Source: Sulfitobacter noctilucae (GTDB taxonomy: Bacteria; Pseudomonadota; Alphaproteobacteria; Rhodobacterales; Rhodobacteraceae). Taken from it: DNA of 64,000 bases. The notes beneath the pieces were generated by a model. It did not search any database, had not been told where the DNA came from, and saw only the letters and a list, made by a program, of their open reading frames with translations. A program made the translations under genes and the position numbers. The stretch is from the NCBI RefSeq assembly GCF_000622365.1, contig NZ_JASC01000014.1:1364001-1428000 (forward strand), read 5' to 3'. Shown one piece after another: positions 25,237 to 35,756 of this stretch. Within the stretch, counting starts at the first letter, position 1; every line of letters starts with the position of its first letter.

Positions 25237-26796
25237 ATGACAAAATTCTCTGATCTCAAGCTCAGCCCCAAAGTGCTTAAAGCCATCGACGAGGCTGGCT
25301 ACGAAAGCCCGACCCCCATTCAGGCGGGTGCTATTCCCCCTGCCCTCGAAGGCCGCGACGTTCTAGGCATCGCCCAGACAGGTACCGGAAAAACCGCCAG
25401 CTTTACGCTGCCAATGATCACCATGCTGGCCCGTGGCCGCGCCCGCGCACGGATGCCGCGCAGCCTTGTACTCTGCCCGACGCGTGAGTTGGCTGCACAG
25501 GTTGCCGAAAATTTCGACACCTATGCCAAACACGTCAAGCTGACCAAAGCGTTGCTTATCGGCGGCGTCAGCTTCAAGGAACAGGACACCGCCATAGACA
25601 AAGGCGTGGATGTGCTGATTGCCACGCCGGGTCGCCTGCTCGACCATTTCGAGCGTGGCAAACTCATTCTGAATGACGTGAAAATCATGGTGGTGGATGA
25701 AGCCGACCGGATGCTCGACATGGGGTTCATTCCCGACATCGAACGCATCTTTGGCCTGACGCCGTTCACCCGCCAGACGCTGTTCTTCTCGGCCACGATG
25801 GCACCCGAGATCGAGCGGATCACCAATACCTTCCTCAGCAATCCCGAGCGGATCGAGGTTGCACGTCAGGCGACGACAAACAAGAACATCACCCAAGGCG
25901 TGCTGATGTTCAAAGCCTCGCGGAAAGATCGTGAAGCGACGGAAAAGCGTAAAGTGTTGCGCGCGCTGATCGACGCCGAAGGCGACAAATGCACCAACGC
26001 GATCATCTTTTGCAACCGCAAGATGGACGTGGATACGGTTGCCAAGTCTTTGAAAAAGTACGGCTATGATGCCGCGCCGATCCACGGGGACCTGGATCAA
26101 AGCCAGCGCACCAAGACGCTCGATGGCTTCCGCGCCGGCGATCTGCGTTTTCTTGTCGCCTCTGACGTTGCCGCCCGTGGCCTTGATGTGCCGGCGGTCA
26201 GCCATGTGTTCAACTTCGATGTGCCCAGCCATGCCGAAGATTATGTGCACCGCATAGGTCGCACTGGCCGTGCCGGACGTGACGGGGCGGCGATCATGAT
26301 CTGTTCCCCTCGGGACGAAAAGAACCTCGCTGACGTTGAAGGCCTCGTGCAGCATGAAATCCCGCGGTTGGACAATCCGCTGGGTGGTAGCAAACCTTCC
26401 GAAGAGGTGGCGGCAAAGCCTGCCGATGCGGCGGAAAAGACCGAAAAGCCCAAGCGCACCCGGTCGCGCAGTCGGAAATCCGACGATGCGCCCAAACCGG
26501 CCGAGACCAAAGCAGACGCGCAGGCCGAAGCACCAAAGGCCGAGGCCTCCGTCGAAGCCAAGCAGCCGGACGACAAACCAAAATCCGACAGCCGCAGCAG
26601 ATCGCGCAGCCGCGATGACAACAAGCAGCGTGACGACCACAAGCAACAGAACGAGAAGCGGGATAACAACCGCAGCCGCAATGACAATCGCGGCGGCCGG
26701 GGCGGGAATGACCGCGGAGGCAATCAGGTTGTCGGGCTTGGCGATCACACGCCAGAGTTCATCGAGTTGAGCTTCGAGGACCGTCCAAGCAACTAA
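25237..26796 (+). CDS. DEAD-box RNA helicase (RhlE-like)
   Basis: A 519-aa ATP-dependent RNA helicase. Q motif and Walker A AQTGTGKT (about 44-51), DEAD box VVDEADRMLDMGF (about 152-164), SAT motif FSATM, and HRIGRTGRAGR (about 340-350). The C-terminal 140 residues are disordered: Lys/Glu/Ala-rich, then an Arg/Ser-Asp-rich stretch and GGRGG-type repeats, suiting RNA binding and condensate formation. ATG 25237 begins the conserved core; the upstream in-frame ATG at 25111 adds a non-conserved stretch. It faces rnj across a shared terminator. Confidence 0.92.
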   Translation: MTKFSDLKLSPKVLKAIDEAGYESPTPIQAGAIPPALEGRDVLGIAQTGTGKTASFTLPMITMLARGRARARMPRSLVLCPTRELAAQVAENFDTYAKHVKLTKALLIGGVSFKEQDTAIDKGVDVLIATPGRLLDHFERGKLILNDVKIMVVDEADRMLDMGFIPDIERIFGLTPFTRQTLFFSATMAPEIERITNTFLSNPERIEVARQATTNKNITQGVLMFKASRKDREATEKRKVLRALIDAEGDKCTNAIIFCNRKMDVDTVAKSLKKYGYDAAPIHGDLDQSQRTKTLDGFRAGDLRFLVASDVAARGLDVPAVSHVFNFDVPSHAEDYVHRIGRTGRAGRDGAAIMICSPRDEKNLADVEGLVQHEIPRLDNPLGGSKPSEEVAAKPADAAEKTEKPKRTRSRSRKSDDAPKPAETKADAQAEAPKAEASVEAKQPDDKPKSDSRSRSRSRDDNKQRDDHKQQNEKRDNNRSRNDNRGGRGGNDRGGNQVVGLGDHTPEFIELSFEDRPSN

Positions 26797-26816
26797 CCCT
26801 TAGATCGTTAGTCCAC

Positions 26817-26852
26817 AAAAAAGGCCCCGCAGATCGCTGCGGGGCCTTTTTT
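26817..26852. terminator. Bidirectional intrinsic terminator
   Basis: The stem GGCCCCGCAG / CTGCGGGGCC (26823-26832, 26837-26846) has a 4-base loop. It is flanked by six A on the left (26817-26822) and six T on the right (26847-26852), so it can end transcripts from both strands. It sits between the helicase stop (26796) and the rnj stop (26873). Confidence 0.93.
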
Positions 26853-26872
26853 GCATCTGCCTGAGAAACAGC

Positions 26873-28540
26873 TCAGCTCAAGCGGCTGACTACGACTGTC
26901 ACTTCGGGCTTCTTGCCAATCTCTTCCTGACCGGACTGGCGCACCACCCGCTTCAGGCCTTCGTTCAGTTTGTTGTCATCGCGCAATGTGGCGGCTTTGG
27001 ACCGGCCCAGAAACTGGCTCAAGTCTTCTTCCATCACGTCAACCAGCGCCGTGCCCGACTTGCCCGTCTCGGGCAGGCCCATGCAATCCACCCAAGGATC
27101 ACCGAGAGGCTCGTCATTGTCATCCATGATCACGGTCACGGTGACATGACCGTTCAACGCCATGCGGATCCGGTCGCGCACAACGCCGTCCAGCGCACCA
27201 ATCTGAACAGAGCCGTCCAGATACGTCCGCCCGCTTTCGATGTATTCCGCGACCTTTGGCTTGTTGCCCGACAGATCAATCATCATCCCGTTCACAGCCA
27301 GCACGCCAGTAAAGCCTTTGCCTTCCGCGATTTTCACATGCTCGCGCAGGTGGCGATGTTCGCCATGCATCGGGATCAGGATTTGCGGTTTCACCACATC
27401 ATGCAGCGTCTCAAGATCGGGGCGGTTGGCGTGACCAGACACATGGTAATGGCCGTTGCTGTCATCCACCACATCAACGCCCAGTTCAGAGAACTGGTTC
27501 ATGATACGGATCACGCCCTTTTCATTGCCGGGGATCGTCTTGGACGAGAACAGGAACAAATCGCCCTGCTTCATCTCGATGCCCTGATATTTGCCCCGTG
27601 CCAACTGCGCGCTCGCCGCGCGGCGTTCGCCTTGGGATCCGGTGACCAGAAGCATGAGGTTTTCACGCGGGATGCCTCGCGCTTCCTCGGCGCTGACAGT
27701 CTTCGGGAAATCCTTCATCACGCCGGTTTCAAGCGCCGCTTCAACCATGCGGTTCATCGCACGGCCCAGCAGCACGATTGAGCGTCCCGCCTTGTCGCCC
27801 GCCACAGCCAGCGTTTTGACACGCGCCACGTTGGAGGCAAAGGTGGTCGCCACGACCATACCTGCCGCCCCGCTCACCAATTCCTCAATTGCCGGACCGA
27901 CAGTCGCCTCTGACCGGCCGGCCTTGGGGGAAAAGACATTCGTGCTGTCACAAACCAGAGCCTTAACCCCGTCCTTGCACACGTCGGCCCAGAGCTCGGG
28001 GTCATAAGCCTCGCCCACACCCGGTGTCACGTCGATTTTGAAGTCCCCGGAATGCACCACGCGCCCCTCTGGGCTGTCAATTACCAAGGCAGAGCTTTCG
28101 GGGATCGAATGGGAAATCGGCAGAAATCCAACTTTGAACGGTCCTGCCTCCACCTGCTCGGGCCAGGCACCGACGATCGTCAAGGCGCTGTCCGGGATGT
28201 TGTATTCATCCAGTTTCCGCCGGGCGATGTTGCCGGTGAACTTGCGCGCATAAATCGGGGCTTTAAGGTCTGCATAGGTGTGCGCTACGGCACCCACATG
28301 ATCCTCATGCGCATGGGTGATAAACACCGCTTCAATCCGGTCGCGGCGTTCCTTCAGCCATGTGATGTCGGCGATGATCAAATCAACGCCGGGGCTGCCA
28401 TCCATATCCGGGAAAGCCACGCCAAGGTCGACTACGATTAGCCGTTCTTTTCCAGGCTTGCCGTAGCCATATACATAGGCATTCATGCCAATTTCACCCG
28501 CCCCGCCGAGGGGAAGGTAGATCAATCTCTCACTGCTCAT
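26873..28540 (-). CDS. rnj: Ribonuclease J
   Basis: A 555-aa metallo-beta-lactamase/beta-CASP nuclease with 5'-3' exo- and endoribonuclease activity in mRNA decay and rRNA maturation. The zinc motif HAHEDH is at residues 76-81, a further His at about 150 in LPISHSIP, and SGHANR (about 370-375) is in the beta-CASP region. Full family length. It overlaps coaX by four bases (ATGA). The nuoN-birA-coaX-rnj order is conserved among alphaproteobacteria. Confidence 0.95.
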   Translation of the reverse strand: MSSERLIYLPLGGAGEIGMNAYVYGYGKPGKERLIVVDLGVAFPDMDGSPGVDLIIADITWLKERRDRIEAVFITHAHEDHVGAVAHTYADLKAPIYARKFTGNIARRKLDEYNIPDSALTIVGAWPEQVEAGPFKVGFLPISHSIPESSALVIDSPEGRVVHSGDFKIDVTPGVGEAYDPELWADVCKDGVKALVCDSTNVFSPKAGRSEATVGPAIEELVSGAAGMVVATTFASNVARVKTLAVAGDKAGRSIVLLGRAMNRMVEAALETGVMKDFPKTVSAEEARGIPRENLMLLVTGSQGERRAASAQLARGKYQGIEMKQGDLFLFSSKTIPGNEKGVIRIMNQFSELGVDVVDDSNGHYHVSGHANRPDLETLHDVVKPQILIPMHGEHRHLREHVKIAEGKGFTGVLAVNGMMIDLSGNKPKVAEYIESGRTYLDGSVQIGALDGVVRDRIRMALNGHVTVTVIMDDNDEPLGDPWVDCMGLPETGKSGTALVDVMEEDLSQFLGRSKAATLRDDNKLNEGLKRVVRQSGQEEIGKKPEVTVVVSRLS

Positions 28541-29316
28541 CTGTCAGCTAATTCCTTGTTATACTTATAAATCACGGTCAGGCCGTGCATTGTCAGATCA
28601 TCTTGGTATTCATCAAAAAGGTCGGCGGCCTGCTGAAACAGCGGGGCCAGACCCCCGGTGGAAATGACGCGCATCTCGCGCTCGCGTTCCGCCTTTATCC
28701 GCGCACATATCTCACGAACGAGACCAACGTAACCCCAGAAAATTCCCGATTGCATACAGGCGACCGTATTGGTCCCAACGACCTGCTGGGGCTGGGTGAT
28801 ATCGACATGCGGCAAGGCGGCGGCGGCACTGTGCAACGCCTCAAGGCTCAGGTTCACACCTGGCGCGATCACGCCACCGACATAGGCGCCATCCGCCGCG
28901 ACCACGTCAAAAGTCGTCGCCGTCCCGAAATCCACGATGATCAGGTCCGGCCCGAAAAGATCGTAGCCCGCCACGGTATTCACCAACCGGTCCGGGCCTA
29001 CTGCTGTCCCTTCGTCCACCCGCACCTCGACCGGCAGCGCACAATCAGGTTTACCGACAACCATGGGCCGCGTGTCGAAATACCGATCGGCAAAGACCCG
29101 CAGGTTGAAGACAACGCGCGGCACCGTGGACGAGATGATAACGTCAGTGATCTCTGCCTCGATCTTTTGAAATTTCATCAGCGTGCTCAGCCAGACATAG
29201 TACTGATCCGCGGTGCGCTGCCATTCGGTCGCCGTGCGCCAGGTCGCGATAAAGCTTTCGCCGTCCCAAATCGAAAACACCGTGTTGGTATTGCCGCAAT
29301 CAATCGCAAGAAGCAT
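28537..29316 (-). CDS. coaX: Type III pantothenate kinase
   Basis: A 259-aa cytoplasmic kinase, first step of coenzyme A synthesis. DCGNTNTVF (about 6-14) is the phosphate-binding motif, GPDRLVN (about 104-110) and DFGTATTFD (about 125-133) are the family signatures. This type is not inhibited by CoA and needs a monovalent cation. It overlaps rnj by four bases and starts 13 bases beyond birA. Confidence 0.95.
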   Translation of the reverse strand: MLLAIDCGNTNTVFSIWDGESFIATWRTATEWQRTADQYYVWLSTLMKFQKIEAEITDVIISSTVPRVVFNLRVFADRYFDTRPMVVGKPDCALPVEVRVDEGTAVGPDRLVNTVAGYDLFGPDLIIVDFGTATTFDVVAADGAYVGGVIAPGVNLSLEALHSAAAALPHVDITQPQQVVGTNTVACMQSGIFWGYVGLVREICARIKAEREREMRVISTGGLAPLFQQAADLFDEYQDDLTMHGLTVIYKYNKELADR

Positions 29317-29328
29317 GGGTCTGTCCCC

Positions 29329-30063
29329 CTAGAAAAACACATCCGCAGCCGTGATCGCCACAGGGCCCGCCGCCGTGCCCAGGATCAGGTTGCCGCTTTC
29401 ATCGACATCTTCAAACGTGCCGACGGTCTCATCACGCATGGTGCGGGCGGTAATCACCTCACCCAGCTTTGCCGCATGGGCCAGCCAGGCCCGCCGAATA
29501 GGCGCAAAGCCCTGATCGAGGAATTGCGCCTCAAGCGCCGCATATTCTGTCGCCAATGTATCAAGGAAAACTTCGGGCGGCACTGTGAGCCCCAGTTCAC
29601 TCTTCAAGCTCACCGGACGCAATGCGCGTTCCTCCACCTCTGCGGCAGAGGGGGCATGCACGAGGTTGACGCCTATGCCGATGATCAGGTGGTCGCCCAC
29701 ACTCTCTAACAGAATGCCCGCCACCTTGCCCCCACGGAGCAATACATCATTCGGCCACTTCAGGGCAAAGACGTCCGGCCTGCCGGTCACAGCATCAAAA
29801 GCGCGGTAGAGCGCCAAAGCCGCCAGAAAGCTGCGCAGCGCTGCCACGCCGGGTTCCTCAGCGCGCCGCATGATCAACGTACCTGCGAAATTACACCTTG
29901 GCGTGGCCCATGCTCGCCCGCGCCTCCCGCGTGCCGCTGTCTGCTCTGAAGCGAAAATCCAGGTCGGCCCCGAAAGCGTCGGCAGCATTCGCTGCGCTTC
30001 GGACAGGGTTGAATCTACGGTCTCCAACACATGGCGGCCATAGCCCTGGGGCCAGCCCGTCAT
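29329..30063 (-). CDS. birA: Biotin--[acetyl-CoA-carboxylase] ligase
   Basis: A 244-aa enzyme that attaches biotin to carboxyl carrier domains. TARGRRGRAWATP (about 42-55) is the biotinyl-AMP loop motif and KWPNDVLL (about 100-107) the catalytic Lys region. The N-terminal HTH repressor domain of E. coli BirA is missing, so it is a pure ligase. A potential client, the BCCP domain of methylcrotonyl-CoA carboxylase, is encoded at 54 kb. Copy 3 of the AT-cored repeat, read on the minus strand, puts an AAAAGGG ribosome-like site just before the ATG. Confidence 0.92.
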   Translation of the reverse strand: MTGWPQGYGRHVLETVDSTLSEAQRMLPTLSGPTWIFASEQTAARGRRGRAWATPRCNFAGTLIMRRAEEPGVAALRSFLAALALYRAFDAVTGRPDVFALKWPNDVLLRGGKVAGILLESVGDHLIIGIGVNLVHAPSAAEVEERALRPVSLKSELGLTVPPEVFLDTLATEYAALEAQFLDQGFAPIRRAWLAHAAKLGEVITARTMRDETVGTFEDVDESGNLILGTAAGPVAITAADVFF

Positions 30064-30066
30064 GGT

Positions 30067-30090
30067 TTCACCCTTTTAAAAATACCCGAC
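30067..30090 (+). repeat. AT-cored dispersed repeat, copy 3
   Basis: Identical to copy 1 over 24 bases (core CCCTTTTAAAAATACCC). It lies between the nuoN stop and the birA start, both on the minus strand, yet keeps the same + orientation as the other copies. On the minus strand it gives AAAAGGG in front of birA. Confidence 0.75.
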
Positions 30091-30115
30091 ACTGCCCGCT
30101 GACACAGACACGCGA

Positions 30116-31558
30116 TCAATTGACCAGCGCACCCGCCGCCGCCTGTGCCGCAGCTTCCACGCCGAACATGTTGATGATACCCAACACCATGATCAAGGCC
30201 GAGGCCGTCAGGAAGATCGGCAACACACGCCCCCTGCCCTGGTCCAAGCGGTCGCTGCCGTCTTCGCCAAAATACATGAAGAAAACGATCCGCAGATAGT
30301 AGTAGGCACCGATCACCGATGCCACAACACCCGCAATTGCCAACCAGGCCAGACCCGCATCATAGGCGGCACGCAGTACGTAGAATTTGCCAAAGAACCC
30401 GAGCATCGGCGGCACACCTGCCAGTGAGAACAGCAAAACCAGCATCGCCAAGGCGCGCCCGGGATTGTTCTTTGCGTACATGTTCAGCGCAGAGATGTCC
30501 GAAACCGGCGCGCCGTCTTTCTCCATCATCAGAATAAAGGCGAAGGTGCCCACATTCATGGTCACATAGATCGCCATATAGACCAGCATCGCCTGAACGC
30601 CAAAGGCTGTACCCGCAGCAAGCCCCATCAGCGCATAGCCCATGTGGGCGATGGATGAGAATGCCATCAGACGTTTGATGTTGGTCTGGCCAATGGCCGC
30701 TACACCGCCAAGGAACATCGACAGGACCGACAAAAGCGCCACGATCTGCTGCCAGTCCCCGACCGCTTGGCCGAAGGCATCGTGCAACACCCGTGCAAAC
30801 AGTGCCATTGCGGCGACTTTGGGGGCAGTGGCAAAGAAAGCTGTAACCGGTGTGGGCGAGCCTTCATAAACGTCTGGCGTCCACATGTGGAACGGCACAG
30901 CCGACACTTTGAATGCCAAACCAGAAATCAGGAACACAATACCAAAGAGCAGCCCCAAGGATGTCTCACCCGCCTGTGCGGTCGTGATGATCCCGGAGAA
31001 CAAGGTCGTCCCGGTGTAGCCATACACCAGCGAGGCACCGTAGAGCAGAATGCCCGAAGACAGCGCGCCGAGTACAAAATACTTCAGACCCGCTTCGGTT
31101 GAGCGCACGGAATCACGGCGCAAGGAGGCCACCACATAAAGTGCCAGCGATTGCAGCTCCAACCCCATATAAAGCGCCATCAGATCGCCTGCTGAGACCA
31201 TCATCATCATGCCCACAGCGGCCAGTGCAACCAACATCGGATATTCAAACCGCAACAGCCCACGTGCCTGCATATACCCTTCGGACATGATCAGGACGGC
31301 AGCGGCAGACAGCAGGATCGTGACCTTCGCAAACCGTGCAAAGCTGTCCTCGATGAACATGCCGTTAAAGGCGACCTCAGTGCCCTCACCCGTCAGACCA
31401 ATCCACGCGGCCAGCGCCACGAAAACCACCGCCGTGGCCCAGACCAGCAAGCTGCCCATTCTGTCTTTGGTGGTGTAGACGGCCGCCAGAAGCCCCACCA
31501 GCGCAAAGGCCGCCAGCAGAATTTCGGGCAGAATGACGTTCAGATCAGCGGAAATCAT
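30116..31558 (-). CDS. nuoN: NADH dehydrogenase subunit N
   Basis: A 480-aa antiporter-like membrane subunit of complex I, one of the three proton-pumping modules (L, M, N). Fourteen or so membrane helices are visible. The central Lys and Glu residues of the fold are in [10 protein letters not shown]-type and VPFHMWTPD segments (about 225-305). It starts 12 bases past nuoM; after its stop a 52-base gap with a repeat leads to birA, so the operon may continue. Confidence 0.96.
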   Translation of the reverse strand: MISADLNVILPEILLAAFALVGLLAAVYTTKDRMGSLLVWATAVVFVALAAWIGLTGEGTEVAFNGMFIEDSFARFAKVTILLSAAAVLIMSEGYMQARGLLRFEYPMLVALAAVGMMMMVSAGDLMALYMGLELQSLALYVVASLRRDSVRSTEAGLKYFVLGALSSGILLYGASLVYGYTGTTLFSGIITTAQAGETSLGLLFGIVFLISGLAFKVSAVPFHMWTPDVYEGSPTPVTAFFATAPKVAAMALFARVLHDAFGQAVGDWQQIVALLSVLSMFLGGVAAIGQTNIKRLMAFSSIAHMGYALMGLAAGTAFGVQAMLVYMAIYVTMNVGTFAFILMMEKDGAPVSDISALNMYAKNNPGRALAMLVLLFSLAGVPPMLGFFGKFYVLRAAYDAGLAWLAIAGVVASVIGAYYYLRIVFFMYFGEDGSDRLDQGRGRVLPIFLTASALIMVLGIINMFGVEAAAQAAAGALVN

Positions 31559-31570
31559 CGCGCGTGTCCT

Positions 31571-33133
31571 TTAGTTCAAAGCTTCGGCGGTCTGGACGGC
31601 CGTTTGGCCTGCCTCTACCGCGCTTGCGTAATTTTCAACCAGCGCCGTTACGGACGGCCCGATCATGTCCAGCACCAGCGCCGGGTAGATGCCCAGAAGC
31701 AGTGTCATCACCACGAGTGGAGCAAAGATCCACTTCTCGCGGGCGTTCATGTCTTTGATCGCCTTCAGGCTTTCCTTGATCAACTCGCCCATCACCACAC
31801 GGCGATAGAGCCACAGGGCATAGGCAGCAGACAGGATCACGCCGGTGGTCGCAACCGCCGCCACCCAGGTATTGACCTGGAAAGTGGCCATGAGCGTGAG
31901 GAATTCACCGACAAACCCGGAAGTGCCCGGTAGGCCTACATTTGCCATCGTGAAGAGCATGAAGATCATCGCGTACACCGGCATCCGGTTGACCAGCCCG
32001 CCGTAGGCGTCGATCTCACGGGTGTGCATGCGGTCATAGACCACGCCAACACACAGGAACAATGCGCCCGAGATGAAGCCGTGGCTGATCATCTGGAAGA
32101 TCGCACCGTCTACCCCTTGCTGGTTCGCTGCAAAGATACCCATGGTGACAAAGCCCATATGCGCAACGGATGAATAGGCAATCAGCTTTTTCATATCGTC
32201 CTGCACCAGCGCCACAAGGCTGGCATAGACGATGGCGATGGCAGACATCCACAACACAACCGGTGCCATCACATCAGATCCCACCGGGAACATCGGCAAG
32301 GAGAACCGCAGGAAGCCGTAGCCCCCCATTTTAAGCAGGATTGCCGCCAGCACCACTGAGCCGGCCGTCGGGGCCTGAACATGCGCATCCGGCAACCAGG
32401 TGTGCACCGGCCACATCGGCATTTTCACTGCAAAGCTGGCAAAGAACGCCAGGAACATCAGCGTCTGCATCCCACCGATGACTTGCACCCCAAGAACAGA
32501 GAAGGTTTCGGAGCCGAAGGTGTGGTTCAGCAAGCTGACATCACAGGCCCCGATACAGGTCGTGCCTGCATCCGAGAACATTGCGACCATTGCCACAAGC
32601 ATCAGGACCGAGCCGAGGAAAGTATAAAGAAAGAACTTGAAGCTGGCGTAGATGCGGTTCGCCCCGCCCCAGATGCCGATGATCAGGAACATCGGGATCA
32701 GGCCCGCTTCGAAGAACAGATAGAACAAGATCAGATCCAACGCCATGAAGACGCCGAGCATCAGCGTTTCCAACAGCAGGAAGGCGATCATGTACTCCTT
32801 GACGCGGGTGTTCACATCCCACGAGGCAGCGATGACCAGTGGCATCATAAAAGTAGTCAGCATGACGAAAAGGATCGAAATGCCATCCACGCCCATTCGG
32901 TACTTCAGCCCCAACAGCCAATCGGATTCCGTTACAAACTGGAAGCCCGTGTCATGTGGATCGAACTGGAACAGCACGAACAGCGAAATCACAAAGGTCG
33001 CTGTTGTGGTGATCAGCGCCAGCCACTTGGCATTGCGGTGCGCGGCTTTATCGTCGCCACGCAGGAACACCGCCAGGATAACTGCAGCAAAGGCAGGCAG
33101 AAATGTAATGATGGAGAGCAGGTGCGTATCCAT
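31571..33133 (-). CDS. nuoM: NADH dehydrogenase subunit M
   Basis: A 520-aa antiporter-like membrane subunit, homologous to NuoL and NuoN. The proton channel motifs [14 protein letters not shown] (about 240-253) and [11 protein letters not shown] (about 315-325) are present, with the conserved Glu in the fifth helix (FFEAGLIP, about 143). Full length. It overlaps nuoL by one base at 33133 and precedes nuoN by 12 bases, fitting one polycistron. Confidence 0.97.
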   Translation of the reverse strand: MDTHLLSIITFLPAFAAVILAVFLRGDDKAAHRNAKWLALITTTATFVISLFVLFQFDPHDTGFQFVTESDWLLGLKYRMGVDGISILFVMLTTFMMPLVIAASWDVNTRVKEYMIAFLLLETLMLGVFMALDLILFYLFFEAGLIPMFLIIGIWGGANRIYASFKFFLYTFLGSVLMLVAMVAMFSDAGTTCIGACDVSLLNHTFGSETFSVLGVQVIGGMQTLMFLAFFASFAVKMPMWPVHTWLPDAHVQAPTAGSVVLAAILLKMGGYGFLRFSLPMFPVGSDVMAPVVLWMSAIAIVYASLVALVQDDMKKLIAYSSVAHMGFVTMGIFAANQQGVDGAIFQMISHGFISGALFLCVGVVYDRMHTREIDAYGGLVNRMPVYAMIFMLFTMANVGLPGTSGFVGEFLTLMATFQVNTWVAAVATTGVILSAAYALWLYRRVVMGELIKESLKAIKDMNAREKWIFAPLVVMTLLLGIYPALVLDMIGPSVTALVENYASAVEAGQTAVQTAEALN

Positions 33134-35232
33134 TAGTTCGCTCCTCCGGTCATCGTCATCCAGGTGACGAGCACGGCAATGCCGATCACCATCGCGAAGG
33201 CATAGGTAAAGATATAACCGGACTGCGCCTTACCGGCGAGCCGCGTGAAGAAGGGTATGATCCCCATTGCGATCCCGTTCAGGGCCCCGTCGATGACGCT
33301 GCCGTCACCACGCTTCCAGAGGAAGCGACCAATCGCTTTGGCTGGTTTGACAAAGACCACATTGTAGATTTCGTCAAAGTACCACTTGTTCAGAAGGAAC
33401 TGGTAGAGCGGTTGCTGGTTTGCGGCCAGACGACCGGGCAATGTCGGGTTCCAGATGTAGAACCACAGCGCCATCACAAGACCCAGCAGCATGGCGATGA
33501 AGGGCGATACCTTGACCCAGATTGGCGCACCATGTGCGTCTTCCAGAACATGGTTTTCGGGCGCAAAGTACAACGCCCCCTCGCCCGGCGCACCGCCAAA
33601 GGCAGCATGATGCGCCTCATCCGAGCCGTGTCCGTCTTCGGACGTACCGTGGTTGTCTTCGGCACCATCAGCCTGCGCATCCGATCCTTCGGCCATTTCG
33701 GCCAATGGGATATTGTAGAACTCAGCAACGTATTTGTGATCGCCAAAGAACGGCTTGTACCAGATCATACCGGCAAAGATCGCGCCCAATGCCAGAACGC
33801 CCAGCGGCACCAGCATCACTGTGGGCGATTCATGTGCATGTTCATGCGTATGCTTGTTGCCACGCGGCGCACCAAAGAAAGTGAGGAAGATCAAACGCCA
33901 GCTGTAAAAGCTTGTCATCGCGGCAGCGACAACCAGCAGCCAGAAGCCATACATCGACCCGCCTGCCCAAGCGCTTTCAATGATCGCGTCCTTCGACAGG
34001 AAGCCGGCAAAACCGAAGTGCGTCAGCGGGATGCCGACACCGGTGATGGCCAATGTGCCGACCATCATCGCGGCAAAGGTATAGGGGATCTTTTTCCGCA
34101 AGCCGCCGTAATTATTCATGTCCTGCTCGTGGTGCATCGCGTGGATGACCGACCCGGCACCAAGAAACAGCATCGCCTTAAAAAAGGCGTGGGTGAACAA
34201 GTGGAACATCGCCGCCGAATACATCCCGACGCCAGCAGCCACGAACATATATCCCAGCTGCGAACAGGTTGAATAGGCGATCACGCGCTTGATGTCGGTT
34301 TGGACCAGGCCCACGGTCGCGGCAAAAAAAGCGGTCGTGGCACCGATCACGGTGACGAACATCATCGCTTCCGGGGCAAATTCCATCACCGGCGACATGC
34401 GGCAGACAAGGAAGACACCCGCCGTCACCATTGTCGCCGCATGGATCAGCGCTGACACGGGTGTCGGGCCTTCCATCGCGTCGGGCAACCATGTGTGCAG
34501 GAACAATTGTGCCGATTTGCCCATCGCACCCACAAACAGCAGGAAGGCAATCAGATTGGCCGCATTCCAGTCGGTCCAAAGGAACGAAATGGTCTGCTCT
34601 GCCAGATCAGGTGCAACGGCAAAGATATCATCAAAGCGGATGCTGTCCGTCATCAGGAAAAGCGCGAATATCCCAAGCGCAAATCCGAAGTCCCCGACCC
34701 TGTTCACCACGAAAGCCTTGATCGCAGCGGCATTTGCGCTTGGCTTTTTGTAGTAAAAGCCAATCAGCAAGTAAGACGCGACACCCACGCCTTCCCAGCC
34801 GAAGAACATCTGGATCAGGTTGTCTGAGGTCACCAGCATCAGCATCGCGAAGGTGAAGAACGACAGATAGGCAAAGAAACGTGCGCGATAGTTCTCGTGC
34901 TCACCCGCGAAATTGTCGTCATGGGCCATGTAGCCAAACGAATAGAGATGCACGAGCGCCGAGACGCTTGTCACGACGATCAACATGATCGCAGTCAGCC
35001 GGTCCATTCGGATCGACCAATCCGTGCTCAAGCTGCCCGATTCAATAAAGCGCAGTATCTGGATATGCTCGGTTGGACCGTCCAGCGTCAGGAAAACAAC
35101 CCAGGACAGGGCCGCCGCCAGAAACAGCAGGCCCGTGGTGATCCACTGGGCCGCAGCCTCGCCAATGATTTTCCAGCCAAAGCCGCCGACGAGGGCGCCG
35201 ACGAGTGGGGCGAAAAGGATGATGGTTTCCAT
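33133..35232 (-). CDS. nuoL: NADH dehydrogenase subunit L with His/Asp-rich insertion
   Basis: A 699-aa distal antiporter-like subunit, with the long lateral helix near the C-terminus. The core motifs [14 protein letters not shown] (about 245-258) and [12 protein letters not shown] are present. Between late helices, residues about 508-545 form a polar loop rich in Asp, Glu, Gly and His ([19 protein letters not shown]), which most NuoL proteins lack or have shorter. The start lies 6 bases downstream of the nuoK stop. Confidence 0.96.
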   Translation of the reverse strand: METIILFAPLVGALVGGFGWKIIGEAAAQWITTGLLFLAAALSWVVFLTLDGPTEHIQILRFIESGSLSTDWSIRMDRLTAIMLIVVTSVSALVHLYSFGYMAHDDNFAGEHENYRARFFAYLSFFTFAMLMLVTSDNLIQMFFGWEGVGVASYLLIGFYYKKPSANAAAIKAFVVNRVGDFGFALGIFALFLMTDSIRFDDIFAVAPDLAEQTISFLWTDWNAANLIAFLLFVGAMGKSAQLFLHTWLPDAMEGPTPVSALIHAATMVTAGVFLVCRMSPVMEFAPEAMMFVTVIGATTAFFAATVGLVQTDIKRVIAYSTCSQLGYMFVAAGVGMYSAAMFHLFTHAFFKAMLFLGAGSVIHAMHHEQDMNNYGGLRKKIPYTFAAMMVGTLAITGVGIPLTHFGFAGFLSKDAIIESAWAGGSMYGFWLLVVAAAMTSFYSWRLIFLTFFGAPRGNKHTHEHAHESPTVMLVPLGVLALGAIFAGMIWYKPFFGDHKYVAEFYNIPLAEMAEGSDAQADGAEDNHGTSEDGHGSDEAHHAAFGGAPGEGALYFAPENHVLEDAHGAPIWVKVSPFIAMLLGLVMALWFYIWNPTLPGRLAANQQPLYQFLLNKWYFDEIYNVVFVKPAKAIGRFLWKRGDGSVIDGALNGIAMGIIPFFTRLAGKAQSGYIFTYAFAMVIGIAVLVTWMTMTGGAN

Positions 35233-35238
35233 GTGCCT

Positions 35239-35544
35239 CTAGCCCTTCATTACGTTGACGTCTTCAACCGCGATCGTGCCACGGTTGCGGAAGAAACAAA
35301 CCAGAATAGCCAGACCGATCGCCGCCTCGGCTGCAGCGACTGTCAGAACGAAAAGCGTGTAAACCTGTCCGACCAGATCGCCCAGAAAACTGGAGAAGGC
35401 GACGAAATTGATATTCACCGCCAAAAGCATCAATTCGATGCTCATCAGGATGATGATCACGTTCTTGCGGTTCAGGAATAGCCCGAAGATGCCAATGACA
35501 AACAGCGTCGCCGCTACTGTCAGGTAATGTTCAAGTCCGATCAT
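35239..35544 (-). CDS. nuoK: NADH dehydrogenase subunit K
   Basis: A 101-aa membrane subunit with three helices. [15 protein letters not shown] (about 34-48) holds the conserved Glu in the second helix needed for proton translocation. It starts 80 bases after the 24-codon ORF and ends 6 bases before nuoL. Standard length for the family. Confidence 0.97.
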   Translation of the reverse strand: MIGLEHYLTVAATLFVIGIFGLFLNRKNVIIILMSIELMLLAVNINFVAFSSFLGDLVGQVYTLFVLTVAAAEAAIGLAILVCFFRNRGTIAVEDVNVMKG

Positions 35545-35593
35545 GTCGTCCCTCGGTTCTTTTGCCCGTTATCGGGGCTTTTAGTATCTTTGC

Positions 35594-35613
35594 GTCCCGC
35601 TTGCCAACGGGAC
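35594..35613. repeat. Inverted repeat in the nuoJ-nuoK gap
   Basis: GTCCCG (35594-35599) and CGGGAC (35608-35613) form a perfect 6-bp stem with an 8-base loop, about 50 bases before the nuoK start and just past the 24-codon ORF. There is no T-run; it may be an mRNA processing or stabilising structure. Confidence 0.45.
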
Positions 35614-35623
35614 ATGCGGTGGT

Positions 35624-35698
35624 TCAGCGGGTAAATCCGTAGCCGCCCAAAACGATGATCAGCACCACCACCAACACCACGATTGTATTTCTCGACAT
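35624..35698 (-). CDS. 24-residue hydrophobic microprotein between nuoJ and nuoK
   Basis: An ATG ORF reading MSRNTIVVLVVVLIIVLGGY and ending GFTR: a basic tip, one predicted membrane helix, a short polar end. AAGGA lies at ribosome-site distance before the ATG. It fills the otherwise unexplained 212-base gap between nuoJ and nuoK. The pattern (Arg/Asn, Val/Ile/Leu run, Gly-Gly-Tyr) is that of small one-helix subunits such as those of cytochrome oxidases. No homologue is recognised from memory. The call rests on context, ribosome site and composition. Confidence 0.6.
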   Translation of the reverse strand: MSRNTIVVLVVVLIIVLGGYGFTR

Positions 35699-35756
35699 GT
35701 TGTCGTCCTTGTTTCCTGCCGTCCAAAAGCGGCCAGCAGCCATCTGTCTTTCGGGG

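Noticed and set aside
35541-35726. A 61-codon minus-strand frame over the nuoJ-nuoK gap ending with ATGA at nuoK
   Set aside because: It is polar and Arg-rich with no family pattern, has no ribosome site and overlaps the more convincing 24-codon hydrophobic ORF in another frame. A shorter 24-codon start inside it (35618) lies on an inverted repeat.
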